A DNA stretch of 64,000 bases from Lacinutrix sp. Bg11-31 (lineage in GTDB: Bacteria > Bacteroidota > Bacteroidia > Flavobacteriales > Flavobacteriaceae). The notes below the pieces were generated by a model, which saw nothing but the letters and a program-made list of their open reading frames with translations, made no database searches and was not told the DNA's origin. Location: assembly GCF_002831665.1 (NCBI RefSeq), contig NZ_CP025118.1, positions 806,001 to 870,000 of the forward strand, read 5' to 3'. The stretch's first letter is position 1. Each line of letters begins with the position of its first letter. Below are positions 1-8,885 of the stretch, in pieces. A program made the position numbers and the translations under genes.

Positions 1-16
1 TAATAAAAGAATACAA

Positions 17-1036
17 ATGAAAATTGATTTAAGAAGCGATACTGTTACAAAACCATCTAAAGGCATGCTAAATGCAATGATGAACGCAAAAGTTGGAGAT
101 GATGTATATAAGGAAGATGAAACCGTTAATGAACTTGAAGCTAGAGTTGCTAAACTATTTGGGAAATCTCATGCTATGTTCTTTCCTAGCGGAACCATGG
201 CAAACCAAACAGCAATAAAACTACATACCAATCCTGGAGATCAAGTAATTTGCGATAAATATGCACATATATATAATTACGAAGGAGGAGGAGCGTCCTT
301 TAATAGTGGAGTGTCTTGTAAACTTCTAGATGGAGAAAGAGGCATGTTTACTGCACAACAAGTTGAAGAGGCTATAAATCCACCAGATTTTTACCATAGC
401 CCATTAACAACATTAGTAGAAATAGAGAATACAACTAATAAAGGAGGAGGAGCGTGTTGGGATTTTAATGAATTAAAAAAAATTAAAAAAGTATGCACTG
501 CTAATAACTTAGGATTTCATTTAGATGGAGCAAGACTCTGGAATGCTCTAGTTGTAAAGGAAGAAACAGCTAAAGACTATGGTGAATTATTCGATACTAT
601 TTCTGTTTGTTTTAGTAAAGGATTAGGTTGCCCAATTGGGTCCATATTAATAGGAGACGAATATTTAATGAAAAACGCCATAAGAATTAGAAAAATTCTT
701 GGTGGAGGTATGCGACAAGTTGGTTTTTTAGCAGCTGCTGCATTGTATGCTTTAGAACACAATATGGAAGCTTTAATAGAAGACCATAAAAAAGCAAAAG
801 AAATAGCGTCTGTTTTAAAAAAAGCATCTTATGTAGATAAGGTTGAGACAGTAGAAACCAATATTGTAATATTTACATTAAATAATGAATTTGGAGAAGA
901 AGTGTTTTTACAGTTGCTAAAAAATAAGAATATACATATAAGTAACATGGGACAAGGTAAACTAAGAATTGTTACGCATTTAGACTATACAAATAAAATG
1001 CATAAAGTTTTTTTAAATGAATTAATAGGGTTGTAA
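17..1036 (+). CDS. ltaE: Low-specificity L-threonine aldolase
   Basis: This is a cytoplasmic PLP enzyme that splits L-threonine or allo-threonine into glycine and acetaldehyde. The 339-residue length is normal for the family. The N-terminus carries the family signature IDLRSDTVTKPS, the motif HLDGARLWNA (Asp170 should contact the PLP ring nitrogen) is present, and the PLP lysine is K201 in FSKGLGCPIGS. The ATG at 17 is the first start and sits directly before the conserved N-terminal signature. The next gene is 223 bases away and probably has its own promoter. Function is assigned from family motifs; substrate preference (L versus allo) cannot be read from the sequence. Confidence 0.93.
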   Translation: MKIDLRSDTVTKPSKGMLNAMMNAKVGDDVYKEDETVNELEARVAKLFGKSHAMFFPSGTMANQTAIKLHTNPGDQVICDKYAHIYNYEGGGASFNSGVSCKLLDGERGMFTAQQVEEAINPPDFYHSPLTTLVEIENTTNKGGGACWDFNELKKIKKVCTANNLGFHLDGARLWNALVVKEETAKDYGELFDTISVCFSKGLGCPIGSILIGDEYLMKNAIRIRKILGGGMRQVGFLAAAALYALEHNMEALIEDHKKAKEIASVLKKASYVDKVETVETNIVIFTLNNEFGEEVFLQLLKNKNIHISNMGQGKLRIVTHLDYTNKMHKVFLNELIGL

Positions 1037-1075
1037 ATTGAAAAAAGGCATTAACGTAAACCATTGATTATTAGA

Positions 1076-1116
1076 GTTGAAAAACGTTAACTAAATGTTA
1101 AACGGAGTTTTTCAAC
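1076..1116. repeat. Perfect 10-bp inverted repeat
   Basis: GTTGAAAAAC (1076-1085) and GTTTTTCAAC (1107-1116) are exact reverse complements. Between them is GTTAAC...GTTAAAC, so the whole forms a long imperfect stem. It lies 40-80 bases after ltaE with no T-run behind it, so it is either a weak ltaE terminator or an operator or leader structure for the OmpA-family gene downstream. Confidence 0.5.
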
Positions 1117-1150
1117 ACTTCATCGAATTGTTATAGAAATATAATAATTA

Positions 1151-1182
1151 TTTGAATTAATAATTTGTTTGCAATTATTTTT
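1151..1182 (+). promoter_or_regulatory. Probable promoter of the OmpA-family repeat gene
   Basis: TTTG at 1151-1154, a 20-base spacer, then TATTTTTA at 1175-1182, which is one base off the Bacteroidetes -7 consensus TAnnTTTG. It would give a leader of about 70 bases before the ATG at 1260. The spacing fits the known -33/-7 arrangement; transcription itself is inferred. Confidence 0.4.
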
Positions 1183-1259
1183 ACCCGAAATTAGAGAAAG
1201 GCTGAATACTTATTTAGCCTATTTAACATTAAAAATAACCATTTAAAATTATTAAAAAA

Positions 1260-3491
1260 ATGAAAAAAGCATTACTAACAATCTTATCTTTTGTTATCTG
1301 TACAGTGGCAATCGCACAAGATTTACCTACAAATCCTGAACCAGGAAAATGTTACGTACGTTGTGTAACACCAGATGTATGGGTAAATCAAGATGTGACT
1401 ATTCAAGTTGCACCAGCTTACAAAAAATTAAAAGTAGTACCTGCACAGTACAGAACAGAGAACGAAGAAGTTGTTGTTCAGTCTGCTGGTCAAGAATTAT
1501 CAGTTGTGCCTGCACAGTACGAAACACAAACTTTCGAGGTTACTGTTCAAGGACCTGCTCAAAGACTTGAGAAAGTAGCTGGATCTACAGATTCTACTAC
1601 TGAGGAAATGATTATCCAACCAGGATATCAAGAATTAGCAGTAGTACCTGCACAGTACGAAACTCAATCTTTTGATGTTACTACATCTGAAGGAGGACAA
1701 ACTTTATCTGTTGTACCTGCAAAACTAGGAACAGAAATGTTTGAAGTTGTTGTTACTGAGGCTAGTCAGCGTTTAGAAGTTGTGCCTGCTCAATACGAGA
1801 CAAGAACAGAAACTGTTATTGTACAACAAGCTTACCAAAAACTACAAACAGTACCTGCTCAATACGAGACAAGAACAGAAACTGTAGTTGTTACTGCTGC
1901 TGGTCAGCGTATGGAAGTTATACCTGCAAAATGGGGAACTGAAAGTGTAGAGATTGTTGTTCAACCAGCATCTTCTAGATTAGAAATTATTCCTGCTCAA
2001 TATGGTAGCGAAACTGAAACTGTTGTAGTACAAAATGCTAGCCAACGTTTAGAAGTTATACCTGCAAAATGGGGAACTGAAACTTTATCTTATAAGAAAA
2101 GAGAATTTGGAAATACTTTAAAAGTAGTTCCTGCTAGTTTTTCTACAGATTACCAAGTTATTGAAACTAAGCCAGCTACTGCTAAATGGGGAATGAGTGA
2201 TACTCCTGCTGCAGATTGTCAGTCTAGTGATCCTAACGATTGTAGATACTGGTGTTATAAAAATGTACCAGCTCAAAACATTACAGTTAATACTACTACT
2301 TTATCTAATGATGCGTCTGTAGTTACAACTCCTGGTTGTGATAATGGAAGTTCAAATTCAGCAGATTGTGGTATGGGAACTTATACAAGAAGAGTTGTGC
2401 AAACTCCAGCAACTACAAGAGTAATTGATATTCCTGCTGTAACTAAAGAAGTTAAGCGTACTGTAATGACTCAGCCTGCTACTACAAGAACTATAGCTAT
2501 TCCTGCTGTAACTAAAACTATCAAGAAGACAGTATTAGTTTCTCCTGCAACTACAAGAGTTATTGATATTCCTCAAGTTACTAAAGAGGTTACTAGACAA
2601 GTAATGGTAACTCCTCCAACTACAAGAGCTATCGATGTTCCTGCTGTAACTAAAGAAGTTAAGCGTACTGTAATGGTAACACCTCCAACTACAAGAGTTA
2701 TTGCTATTCCTGCAGTTACTAAAACAATGAAGCGTACTACATTAGTAACGCCTGCTACAACAAGAGTAACAGAAATTCCAGCTACTACTAAAACGTTAAA
2801 GCGTACTGTTATGGCAACACCTCCTACAACAAGAGCTATCGATATTCCTTCTAAGTCAACTACAATTAGAAAAACTGTTGTTACTCCAGAATCTACAAGA
2901 TCTATAGATATTCCTGCTGTAACTAAAACTATGAAGCGTACAGTAATGAGTACTCCTCCTACAACTAGAGTAATTGATATAGCGCAAAAGACTTCGTCTT
3001 TAAAGAGAACGATATTAGCTAGTGATGCTAGAGTAGAAGAAGTTACTATTCCTGCTGTTAATAAAACAGTTACTAAAGAAGTTTTACAAACAAAAGGTGG
3101 TTTAACTACTTGGAAAGAAGTTGATTGTAAAATCGTTGAGTATAACGATCTTAACATAAACTGGTTATTAGGTTCTGCAACTTTAACTCCTGCTGCTAAA
3201 GCTGAGATTAATGCTAAATTATTACCAGTATTACAAAACGGAGTTTCTGTAGAGATTGCATCTCACACAGATTCTAGAGGTTCTGCTTCATCTAACAGAT
3301 CTTTATCTGAAAGAAGAGCACAAGCTGTAACTAACTACTTAATCTCTAAAGGAATCAATTCTTCAAGAATTGTTTCTAATGGATATGGTGAGTCTAGATT
3401 AGCTAACAGATGTTCTGATGGTGTTTCTTGTACAGAAAGAGAACACTTAGCAAATAGAAGAACTCAATTTAGAGTTATCAATGCTAACTAA
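1260..3491 (+). CDS. OmpA-family outer-membrane protein with two 23-residue repeat arrays
   Basis: This 743-residue protein begins with a Sec signal peptide (MKKALLTILSFVICTVAIAQ). Residues 55-307 are eleven tandem 23-residue units with the core LxVVPAQYxTxTxxVVV. Residues 308-373 form a Cys-containing linker. Residues 374-602 are ten further 22-23-residue units with the core TTRVIDIPAVTKxxKRTVM. Residues from about 625 to the end form an OmpA peptidoglycan-binding domain with HTDSRGSASSNRSLSERRA, holding the expected Asp and Arg. The protein is probably anchored to peptidoglycan with an extended beta-rich stalk. Both repeat families share the same period and an hPA core, so they look like one ancestral unit that diverged. 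It is monocistronic, with a strong terminator at 3518-3547. The role of the stalk is not known. Confidence 0.85.
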   Translation: MKKALLTILSFVICTVAIAQDLPTNPEPGKCYVRCVTPDVWVNQDVTIQVAPAYKKLKVVPAQYRTENEEVVVQSAGQELSVVPAQYETQTFEVTVQGPAQRLEKVAGSTDSTTEEMIIQPGYQELAVVPAQYETQSFDVTTSEGGQTLSVVPAKLGTEMFEVVVTEASQRLEVVPAQYETRTETVIVQQAYQKLQTVPAQYETRTETVVVTAAGQRMEVIPAKWGTESVEIVVQPASSRLEIIPAQYGSETETVVVQNASQRLEVIPAKWGTETLSYKKREFGNTLKVVPASFSTDYQVIETKPATAKWGMSDTPAADCQSSDPNDCRYWCYKNVPAQNITVNTTTLSNDASVVTTPGCDNGSSNSADCGMGTYTRRVVQTPATTRVIDIPAVTKEVKRTVMTQPATTRTIAIPAVTKTIKKTVLVSPATTRVIDIPQVTKEVTRQVMVTPPTTRAIDVPAVTKEVKRTVMVTPPTTRVIAIPAVTKTMKRTTLVTPATTRVTEIPATTKTLKRTVMATPPTTRAIDIPSKSTTIRKTVVTPESTRSIDIPAVTKTMKRTVMSTPPTTRVIDIAQKTSSLKRTILASDARVEEVTIPAVNKTVTKEVLQTKGGLTTWKEVDCKIVEYNDLNINWLLGSATLTPAAKAEINAKLLPVLQNGVSVEIASHTDSRGSASSNRSLSERRAQAVTNYLISKGINSSRIVSNGYGESRLANRCSDGVSCTEREHLANRRTQFRVINAN
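1422..2180 (+). repeat. Array A: eleven 69-bp coding repeats
   Basis: Eleven consecutive 23-codon units without gaps encode residues 55-307 of the OmpA-family protein. The most conserved positions are V/I-P-A followed by QY or KW. Unit 3 (KVAGSTDS) has lost the VPA core. Units 6 and 7 share the segment PAQYETRTETV. Confidence 0.85.
2379..3065 (+). repeat. Array B: ten ~69-bp coding repeats
   Basis: Ten units of 23 codons (one of 22) encode residues 374-602 of the same protein. The core is P-x-TTR-x-I-x-IPAVTK-x-hKRTV. The last unit (LASDARVEEVTIPAVNK) is degenerate and leads into the OmpA domain. Confidence 0.85.
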
Positions 3492-3517
3492 GATGTAATT
3501 CTTATTTCATTTATATA

Positions 3518-3547
3518 AAAAAAGAAGCCTTCGGGCTTCTTTTTTTT
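3518..3547 (+). terminator. Intrinsic terminator of the OmpA-family gene
   Basis: Stem AGAAGCC (3523-3529), tetraloop TTCG, GGCTTCT (3534-3540), flanked by an A-run and an eight-T run. It starts 30 bases after the stop codon. Confidence 0.93.
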
Positions 3548-3666
3548 GTTATATACTTAAAAGCCTATAACTTGGTGTAGTTAGATATATACTTTTTGGT
3601 ATTATAGAAGTATTTACTTTAATGCCCTTAAATAGCATACTCTAATATTCGTAATTGTATTTATAA

Positions 3667-3708
3667 AATAAAGCCTCATTCAATATTTATATTGAGTGAG
3701 GCTTTATT
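3667..3708 (-). terminator. Terminator downstream of ybaB
   Basis: A 20-bp stem with one G-T wobble (AATAAAGCCTCATTCAATAT / ATATTGAGTGAGGCTTTATT) around a 2-base centre. It lies 30 bases past the ybaB stop on the minus strand. The tail is only moderately T-rich on either strand. Confidence 0.75.
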
Positions 3709-3738
3709 AATAATAGTATTATTTAATGCTTAAACTAT

Positions 3739-4062
3739 TTATTTAAACATATCCATTCCTGGAATACTAGGCATACCGTCTTTTGCTACCGCAGCTAATT
3801 CTGCTTCATTAATTTGAGAGGCCTTTTCGATCGCTTTGTTTAGAGTTAGTATTAAATAATCTTCTAATTGCTCTTTATCTTCTAATAAAGAATCTTCTAT
3901 TGTAATAGCTTTTATTGTTCTATTTGCAGTTAAGGTTACTTTTAATAAACCGTCGTTGCTTTCTTCATCTACTAAAACAGTGTTTAATCTTATTTTAGTG
4001 TCCTCTACTTTTTGTTGAGTTTCTTTAAGTTTACCCATCATTCCTGCTAAATCTCCAAACAT
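3739..4062 (-). CDS. ybaB: YbaB/EbfC family nucleoid-associated protein
   Basis: The 107-residue length is typical of the YbaB/EbfC family of small dimeric DNA-binding proteins. Visible hallmarks are the helical N-terminus with [17 protein letters not shown], the central strand region ([18 protein letters not shown]) and a C-terminal Gly/Pro/Met-rich tail ([10 protein letters not shown]). In many bacteria this gene lies beside dnaX and recR, but here it stands alone between an OmpA protein and oligopeptidase B. The start is the first ATG and gives the usual family N-terminus [11 protein letters not shown]. Confidence 0.9.
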   Translation of the reverse strand: MFGDLAGMMGKLKETQQKVEDTKIRLNTVLVDEESNDGLLKVTLTANRTIKAITIEDSLLEDKEQLEDYLILTLNKAIEKASQINEAELAAVAKDGMPSIPGMDMFK

Positions 4063-4166
4063 AATTTTATTTTGTATTAATGTAGCTGCAAATTTATAAA
4101 ATTCAATAGTTAATAACCAATATAATATCTATTGAAAAATCCAACACTTTTATTAGCTTTAAGTTT

Positions 4167-4174
4167 TACTTTTG
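4167..4174 (+). promoter_or_regulatory. -7 box upstream of oligopeptidase B
   Basis: TACTTTTG matches TAnnTTTG 58 bases before the ATG at 4232. No TTG is seen at the right distance for a -33 element. Confidence 0.35.
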
Positions 4175-4231
4175 TTGCATGTTAAATCTTTTATTAATGA
4201 TGTAACATAATCTTGTAATCAAAATCAAAAC

Positions 4232-6301
4232 ATGTCAGAATCTACAATAGTAATCAATCCTCCAATTGCAAAAAAAATAGCGAAGTCTCTAGAGAAACAT
4301 AACGATATACGTATCGATAATTATTTCTGGATGAACGATAGAGAAGATCAAAATGTTATAGATCATCTTAATGCAGAAAACACTTATACTAAATCTGTTT
4401 TAAAGCATACAGAAACATTTCAAAAAGACCTTTTTGAGGAAATGAAAGGTAGAATAAAAGAGGATGATAGTTCTGTGCCATACAAACTAAATGGATATTG
4501 GTACGTTACTAAATTCGAAAAAGGAAAAGACTATCCTATTTATACAAGAAAAAAAGAAACTTTAGAAGCACCAGAAGAAATTATTTTCGATTGTAACGAA
4601 ATGGCTAAAGATCATGCTTATTTTAAGTTAGGAGGAGTGTCAATAAGTCCCGATAATACAATGGCTAGTTTTGCCTTAGATACAGTGAGTAGAAGACAAT
4701 ACACGCTTCAAATTAAGAGTTTAAAGACAGGTGAAGTTTTTCCAGATAAAATAGAAAATACAACTGGGAGTTCTACTTGGGCAAACGATAATAAAACATT
4801 GTTTTATACCAAGAAAGATGAAGTAACCTTGCGTTCAGACAAAATATACAAACATAAATTATATACCGAAGCATCAAAAGATATTTTGATCTTTAATGAG
4901 ACAGATGATACATTTAATTCATTTGTGTATAAAACAAAATCTAAAAAGTATATCGTTATTGGATCTTCGAGTACATTAACTTCAGAATATCGCATTTTAA
5001 AAGCAGATACACCTGATGGTGAATTTAAAGTATTTCAAGAAAGAGAACGCGAATTAGAATACTCAATCGCACATTATAAGGATAGTTTCTATATTATTAC
5101 GAATAAGGATGATGCCACTAATTTTAAGCTTCAAAAAACATCTGAAATCAATACCGCAAAGGAAAATTGGAATGATGTGCTACCACATAGAAAAGAAGTT
5201 CTACTAGAAGATATAGAAATCTTTAAAGATTATCTTGTAGTAAGTGAACGTGAAAACGGGCTAAATAAAATAAGAATTATTAGCTGGAATGGTGAAGAAG
5301 ATTATCATTTAGCATTCGATAACGAAACCTATACCGCTGGTTTAGGTAACAACCCGGATTTTAATAGTAACGAATTGCGTTATGGATATAACTCATTAAC
5401 AACACCAAGTTCTGTAATAGATTACAATTTTAAAACAAAGGCTAAAACGGTAAAGAAAGAACAAGAAGTTTTAGGAGGTGAGTTTAATAAAAATAATTAT
5501 GAATCTAAGCGTATTTGGGCAACAGCTCGTGATGGTGTAAAAGTACCAATGTCTATAGTTTATAAAAAAGGAATAGAATTAAACGGTAAAAATCCTGTTT
5601 TACAATATTCTTATGGCTCTTACGGTTCAACAATAGATCCATATTTTTCTACCATTAGATTAAGTCTATTAGATAGAGGCTTTATTTATGTAATCTCACA
5701 TATAAGAGGAGGAGAGTATTTAGGCAGAGAATGGTACGAAAATGGTAAATTACTTACTAAAATGAACACTTTTACAGATTTCATAGATTGTTCTAATTTT
5801 TTAATAGAAGAAAATTATACATCTCCACAGCATTTATATGCTATGGGAGGAAGTGCAGGTGGCTTATTAATGGGAACTATAATTAACTTAAATCCAGAGT
5901 TATATAATGGCGTAATTGCCGCAGTACCTTTTGTAGATGTTGTAACGACAATGCTAGACGATACTATACCATTAACAACGGGAGAGTACGATGAATGGGG
6001 AAACCCAAATGATAAAAAATACTATGATTATATGAAATCGTACTCACCTTACGATAATGTGACGCCTAAAAATTATCCAAACATTTTAGTTACAACAGGT
6101 TTACACGATTCTCAAGTACAATATTTCGAACCAGCAAAATGGGTAGCAAAATTAAGAGAATTGAAAACAGACACTAACAAATTATTGTTTTATGTAGACA
6201 TGGAAGCTGGACATGGTGGAGCATCAGGGCGTTTTGAAAGTTTAAAAGAAGTAGCATTAGAATATGCGTTTTTACTTGATTTAGAAGGAATTAACTGTTA
6301 A
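4232..6301 (+). CDS. ptrB: Oligopeptidase B (S9 family serine peptidase)
   Basis: This 689-residue S9A peptidase should cleave oligopeptides after Arg or Lys. The first ~400 residues form the beta-propeller and the C-terminal third is the alpha/beta hydrolase. The catalytic Ser541 lies in AMGGSAGGLLMG, the predicted Asp is D626 (GLHDSQV) and the His is H661 (AGHGGASGR). The acidic segment TTGEYDEWGNP is characteristic of oligopeptidase B rather than prolyl oligopeptidase. No signal peptide is seen at the start chosen, so it is probably cytoplasmic. It stops 71 bases before the cysteine-synthase-like gene. Confidence 0.92.
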   Translation: MSESTIVINPPIAKKIAKSLEKHNDIRIDNYFWMNDREDQNVIDHLNAENTYTKSVLKHTETFQKDLFEEMKGRIKEDDSSVPYKLNGYWYVTKFEKGKDYPIYTRKKETLEAPEEIIFDCNEMAKDHAYFKLGGVSISPDNTMASFALDTVSRRQYTLQIKSLKTGEVFPDKIENTTGSSTWANDNKTLFYTKKDEVTLRSDKIYKHKLYTEASKDILIFNETDDTFNSFVYKTKSKKYIVIGSSSTLTSEYRILKADTPDGEFKVFQERERELEYSIAHYKDSFYIITNKDDATNFKLQKTSEINTAKENWNDVLPHRKEVLLEDIEIFKDYLVVSERENGLNKIRIISWNGEEDYHLAFDNETYTAGLGNNPDFNSNELRYGYNSLTTPSSVIDYNFKTKAKTVKKEQEVLGGEFNKNNYESKRIWATARDGVKVPMSIVYKKGIELNGKNPVLQYSYGSYGSTIDPYFSTIRLSLLDRGFIYVISHIRGGEYLGREWYENGKLLTKMNTFTDFIDCSNFLIEENYTSPQHLYAMGGSAGGLLMGTIINLNPELYNGVIAAVPFVDVVTTMLDDTIPLTTGEYDEWGNPNDKKYYDYMKSYSPYDNVTPKNYPNILVTTGLHDSQVQYFEPAKWVAKLRELKTDTNKLLFYVDMEAGHGGASGRFESLKEVALEYAFLLDLEGINC

Positions 6302-6313
6302 AAAAAAAAGTCT

Positions 6314-6321
6314 TATTTTTG
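6314..6321 (+). promoter_or_regulatory. -7 box upstream of the cysteine-synthase-like gene
   Basis: TATTTTTG matches TAnnTTTG 51 bases before the ATG at 6373, just after the ptrB stop. No good -33 element is visible. Confidence 0.4.
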
Positions 6322-6372
6322 CAAGGTTTTAAGTTGCATTTCTAACTAAAAGTAACTGATCAAATATTGTTT

Positions 6373-7413
6373 ATGACACACGACAAACAGGTTTTTGATA
6401 ATGTATTGGACTTAATTGGCAATACACCAATGATAAAACTAAAAAAAATGACTTCGGAATTTAAAGGAAATTTTTTAGCTAAGGTTGAAGCTTTCAATCC
6501 AGGACATTCTTCAAAAGACAGAATAGCACTATACATTATTGAACAAGCAGAAAAGCAAGGTATATTAAAGCCTGGTGACACTATTATTGAGACTACTTCT
6601 GGTAATACAGGGTTTAGTATTGCAATGGTAAGTGTTATTAAAGGTTACGATTGTATTCTTGCAGTAAGCTCAAAATCTTCAGCAGATAAAATAGATATGC
6701 TAAAGAATATGGGAGCCAAGGTTTATGTTTGCCCAGCAAATGTTAGCGCAGACGATCCAAGGTCTTACTACCAAGTAGCAAAACGTTTACACGATGAAAT
6801 GAAAGGTTCAGTTTATATAAACCAATATTTCAATCAGTTAAATATAGATGCACATTATGCTTCAACTGGACCAGAAATTTGGAATCAAACTGGAGGTAAA
6901 ATAACACATTTAGTAGCTTGTAGTGGTACTGGAGGAACTATTTCGGGTACTGCTAAGTATTTAAAGGAACAAAATCCAAATATTAAAGTTATTGGTGTTG
7001 ATGCTTTTGGTTCTGTATTAAAAAAATATCATGAAACTAGAGAGTTCGATGATAAAGAAATTTATCCATATCGTATTGAAGGTTTAGGTAAAAATTTAAT
7101 TCCAACAGCAACAGATTTTGACGCTATTGATAAGTTTGTAAAAGTTACAGACGAAGAAAGTGCACATACAGCAAGAGAAATAGCAAAAACCGAAGGCCTT
7201 TTTGTAGGCTATACTTCTGGAGCAGCAATGCAAGCTATAAAACAACTAAGTGCATCTGGTGAGTTTAAAGATTCAGATAATATAGTTGTTATTTTTCCAG
7301 ATCATGGATCACGCTATATGAGTAAGATTTATAGCGATAAATGGATGAGAGAACAAGGCTTTTTTGATAGCGTAAATGCGGAAGCAGCACAAAGTATTCA
7401 ATTCATAAAATAA
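6373..7413 (+). CDS. PLP-dependent cysteine synthase family enzyme, candidate cysteate synthase
   Basis: This is a fold-type II PLP enzyme of 346 residues. The PLP lysine is K48 in NPGHSSKDR and the phosphate/substrate loop is TTSGNTGFS (residues 74-82). The C-terminal half has the family motif [14 protein letters not shown] start it at the ATG at 6373 (MTHDKQ) rather than the TTG two codons upstream. It is longer than typical CysK (~310-320) and is followed 140 bases later by an alpha-oxoamine synthase. In Bacteroidota this pairing has been linked to capnine synthesis, where a CysK-like enzyme makes L-cysteate from phosphoserine and sulfite. That role is inferred; O-acetylserine sulfhydrylase or cystathionine synthase activity remains possible. 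Confidence 0.8.
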   Translation: MTHDKQVFDNVLDLIGNTPMIKLKKMTSEFKGNFLAKVEAFNPGHSSKDRIALYIIEQAEKQGILKPGDTIIETTSGNTGFSIAMVSVIKGYDCILAVSSKSSADKIDMLKNMGAKVYVCPANVSADDPRSYYQVAKRLHDEMKGSVYINQYFNQLNIDAHYASTGPEIWNQTGGKITHLVACSGTGGTISGTAKYLKEQNPNIKVIGVDAFGSVLKKYHETREFDDKEIYPYRIEGLGKNLIPTATDFDAIDKFVKVTDEESAHTAREIAKTEGLFVGYTSGAAMQAIKQLSASGEFKDSDNIVVIFPDHGSRYMSKIYSDKWMREQGFFDSVNAEAAQSIQFIK

Positions 7414-7520
7414 AAGTGATTTTATAATAAATATCGAAGCTGATACTAGTAAAATGGTGTCAGTTTTTTTTATGTTGTTAATTGAGTGTGAAAATATTAT
7501 GCAAAAAACGTAGAATTGCT

Positions 7521-7528
7521 TAATTTTG
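7521..7528 (+). promoter_or_regulatory. -7 box upstream of the alpha-oxoamine synthase
   Basis: TAATTTTG matches TAnnTTTG and lies 26 bases before the ATG at 7554. No -33 TTG at standard spacing is seen. Its presence suggests this gene can be transcribed separately from its upstream neighbour. Confidence 0.4.
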
Positions 7529-7553
7529 TAAATTCTAAACTAACAAAGTACAG

Positions 7554-8813
7554 ATGAAAGATTTATTCGCAAAAATATATAAAGATAAAGGACCATTAGG
7601 AAAATGGGCTGAGCAAGCTGAAGGTTATTTTGTTTTTCCAAAGCTGGAAGGACAAATATCTAACCGAATGAAATTCCAAGGTAAAGATGTTATTACATGG
7701 AGTATTAACGATTACTTAGGTTTAGCAAATCATCCAGAAGTGCGTAAGGTTGATGCTGAAGCAGGAGCTGCATATGGTTCGGCTTACCCAATGGGAGCTA
7801 GAATGATGTCTGGTCATACGGAGTTACACGAACAACTTCAAAATGAATTAGCAGCCTTTGTTAACAAAGAAGCTTCATATTTATTAAATTTTGGATACCA
7901 AGGTATGGTATCTACTGTAGATGCTTTAGTAGCTAAAGACGATGTTATTGTTTACGATGTAGATGCACATGCATGTATTATTGATGGTGTGAGATTACAC
8001 CACGGTAAACGCTTTACTTACAAGCACAACGATATTGAAAGTTTAGAAAAAAACTTAGAGCGTGCTACAAAAATGGCAGAAACAACTGGAGGAGGAATTT
8101 TAGTAATTTCTGAAGGTGTTTTTGGTATGCGTGGAGAACAAGGACGTTTAAAAGAAATTGTTGCTCTTAAGAAAAAATATAACTTTAGATTTTTTGTTGA
8201 TGATGCTCACGGTTTTGGTACACTTGGTAAAACAGGTGCTGGAGCAGGAGAAGAGCAAGGAGTTCAAGATGATATAGACGTTTATTTTGCAACTTTCGCA
8301 AAATCTATGGCTAGTACTGGAGCTTTTATTGCTGCAGATAAAGAAATTATAGACTATTTAAAGTATAACTTGCGTTCTCAAATGTTTGCAAAATCTTTGC
8401 AAATGCAATTGGTAGTAGGTGCTTTAAAGCGTTTAGATATGTTACGTACAATGCCTGAGTTAAAAGAAAACTTATGGAAAATTGTAGATGCATTACAATC
8501 AGGACTAAAAGAAAGAGGATTCGATATTGGTACAACACAAAGTTGTGTTACACCAGTTTACTTGAAAGGAAGTATTCCTGAAGCTATGGCTTTAGTAAGA
8601 GATTTACGTGAGAATTACGGTATTTTCTGTTCTATTGTAGTATATCCAGTAATACCAAAAGGATTAATATTATTACGTATGATTCCTACAGCAACACATA
8701 CAATTCAAGATGTAAATGAAACATTAGATGCTTTTGATGCTATTAGAACACGTTTAGAAAATGGAACTTATAAAAGAATGTCTGCTGCTTTAATAAAAGC
8801 AATGGGAGAATAA
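7554..8813 (+). CDS. Alpha-oxoamine synthase, candidate cysteate C-acyltransferase (capnine synthesis)
   Basis: This 419-residue fold-type I PLP enzyme belongs to the family of serine palmitoyltransferase, KBL and BioF, which condense an amino acid with an acyl thioester and release CO2. Visible motifs are the VDDAHGFG motif (residues 215-222, PLP-binding Asp) and the Schiff-base lysine K250 in ATFAKSMASTGAF. The N-terminal extension (MKDLFAKIYKDKGPLGKWAE) is typical of the Bacteroidota enzymes. The homologue in Flavobacterium johnsoniae has been reported to be a cysteate-fatty acyltransferase needed for capnine and efficient gliding. The CysK-like neighbour supports that function here. Serine palmitoyltransferase activity (sphingolipid) is the main alternative. 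Confidence 0.82.
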   Translation: MKDLFAKIYKDKGPLGKWAEQAEGYFVFPKLEGQISNRMKFQGKDVITWSINDYLGLANHPEVRKVDAEAGAAYGSAYPMGARMMSGHTELHEQLQNELAAFVNKEASYLLNFGYQGMVSTVDALVAKDDVIVYDVDAHACIIDGVRLHHGKRFTYKHNDIESLEKNLERATKMAETTGGGILVISEGVFGMRGEQGRLKEIVALKKKYNFRFFVDDAHGFGTLGKTGAGAGEEQGVQDDIDVYFATFAKSMASTGAFIAADKEIIDYLKYNLRSQMFAKSLQMQLVVGALKRLDMLRTMPELKENLWKIVDALQSGLKERGFDIGTTQSCVTPVYLKGSIPEAMALVRDLRENYGIFCSIVVYPVIPKGLILLRMIPTATHTIQDVNETLDAFDAIRTRLENGTYKRMSAALIKAMGE

Positions 8814-8835
8814 TTTCTATTTCAACCTATTATAA

Positions 8836-8869
8836 AAAAAATCCAATTCGTAAGAATTGGATTTTTTTT
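8836..8869 (+). terminator. Terminator of the alpha-oxoamine synthase gene
   Basis: ATCCAATTC (8841-8849), GTAA tetraloop, GAATTGGAT (8854-8862), flanked by an A-run and T-run. It also sits just past the 3' end of the convergent gene on the minus strand, so it may serve both. Confidence 0.92.
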
Positions 8870-8885
8870 ATTTTGTTAAAAAGTC

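Noticed and set aside
2573..3157. A 194-codon open frame on the minus strand inside the OmpA-family gene
   Set aside because: It is antisense to the repeat array; the repeating codons keep the opposite frame open. Its protein is a Val/Ile/Thr repeat mirror with no independent signal.
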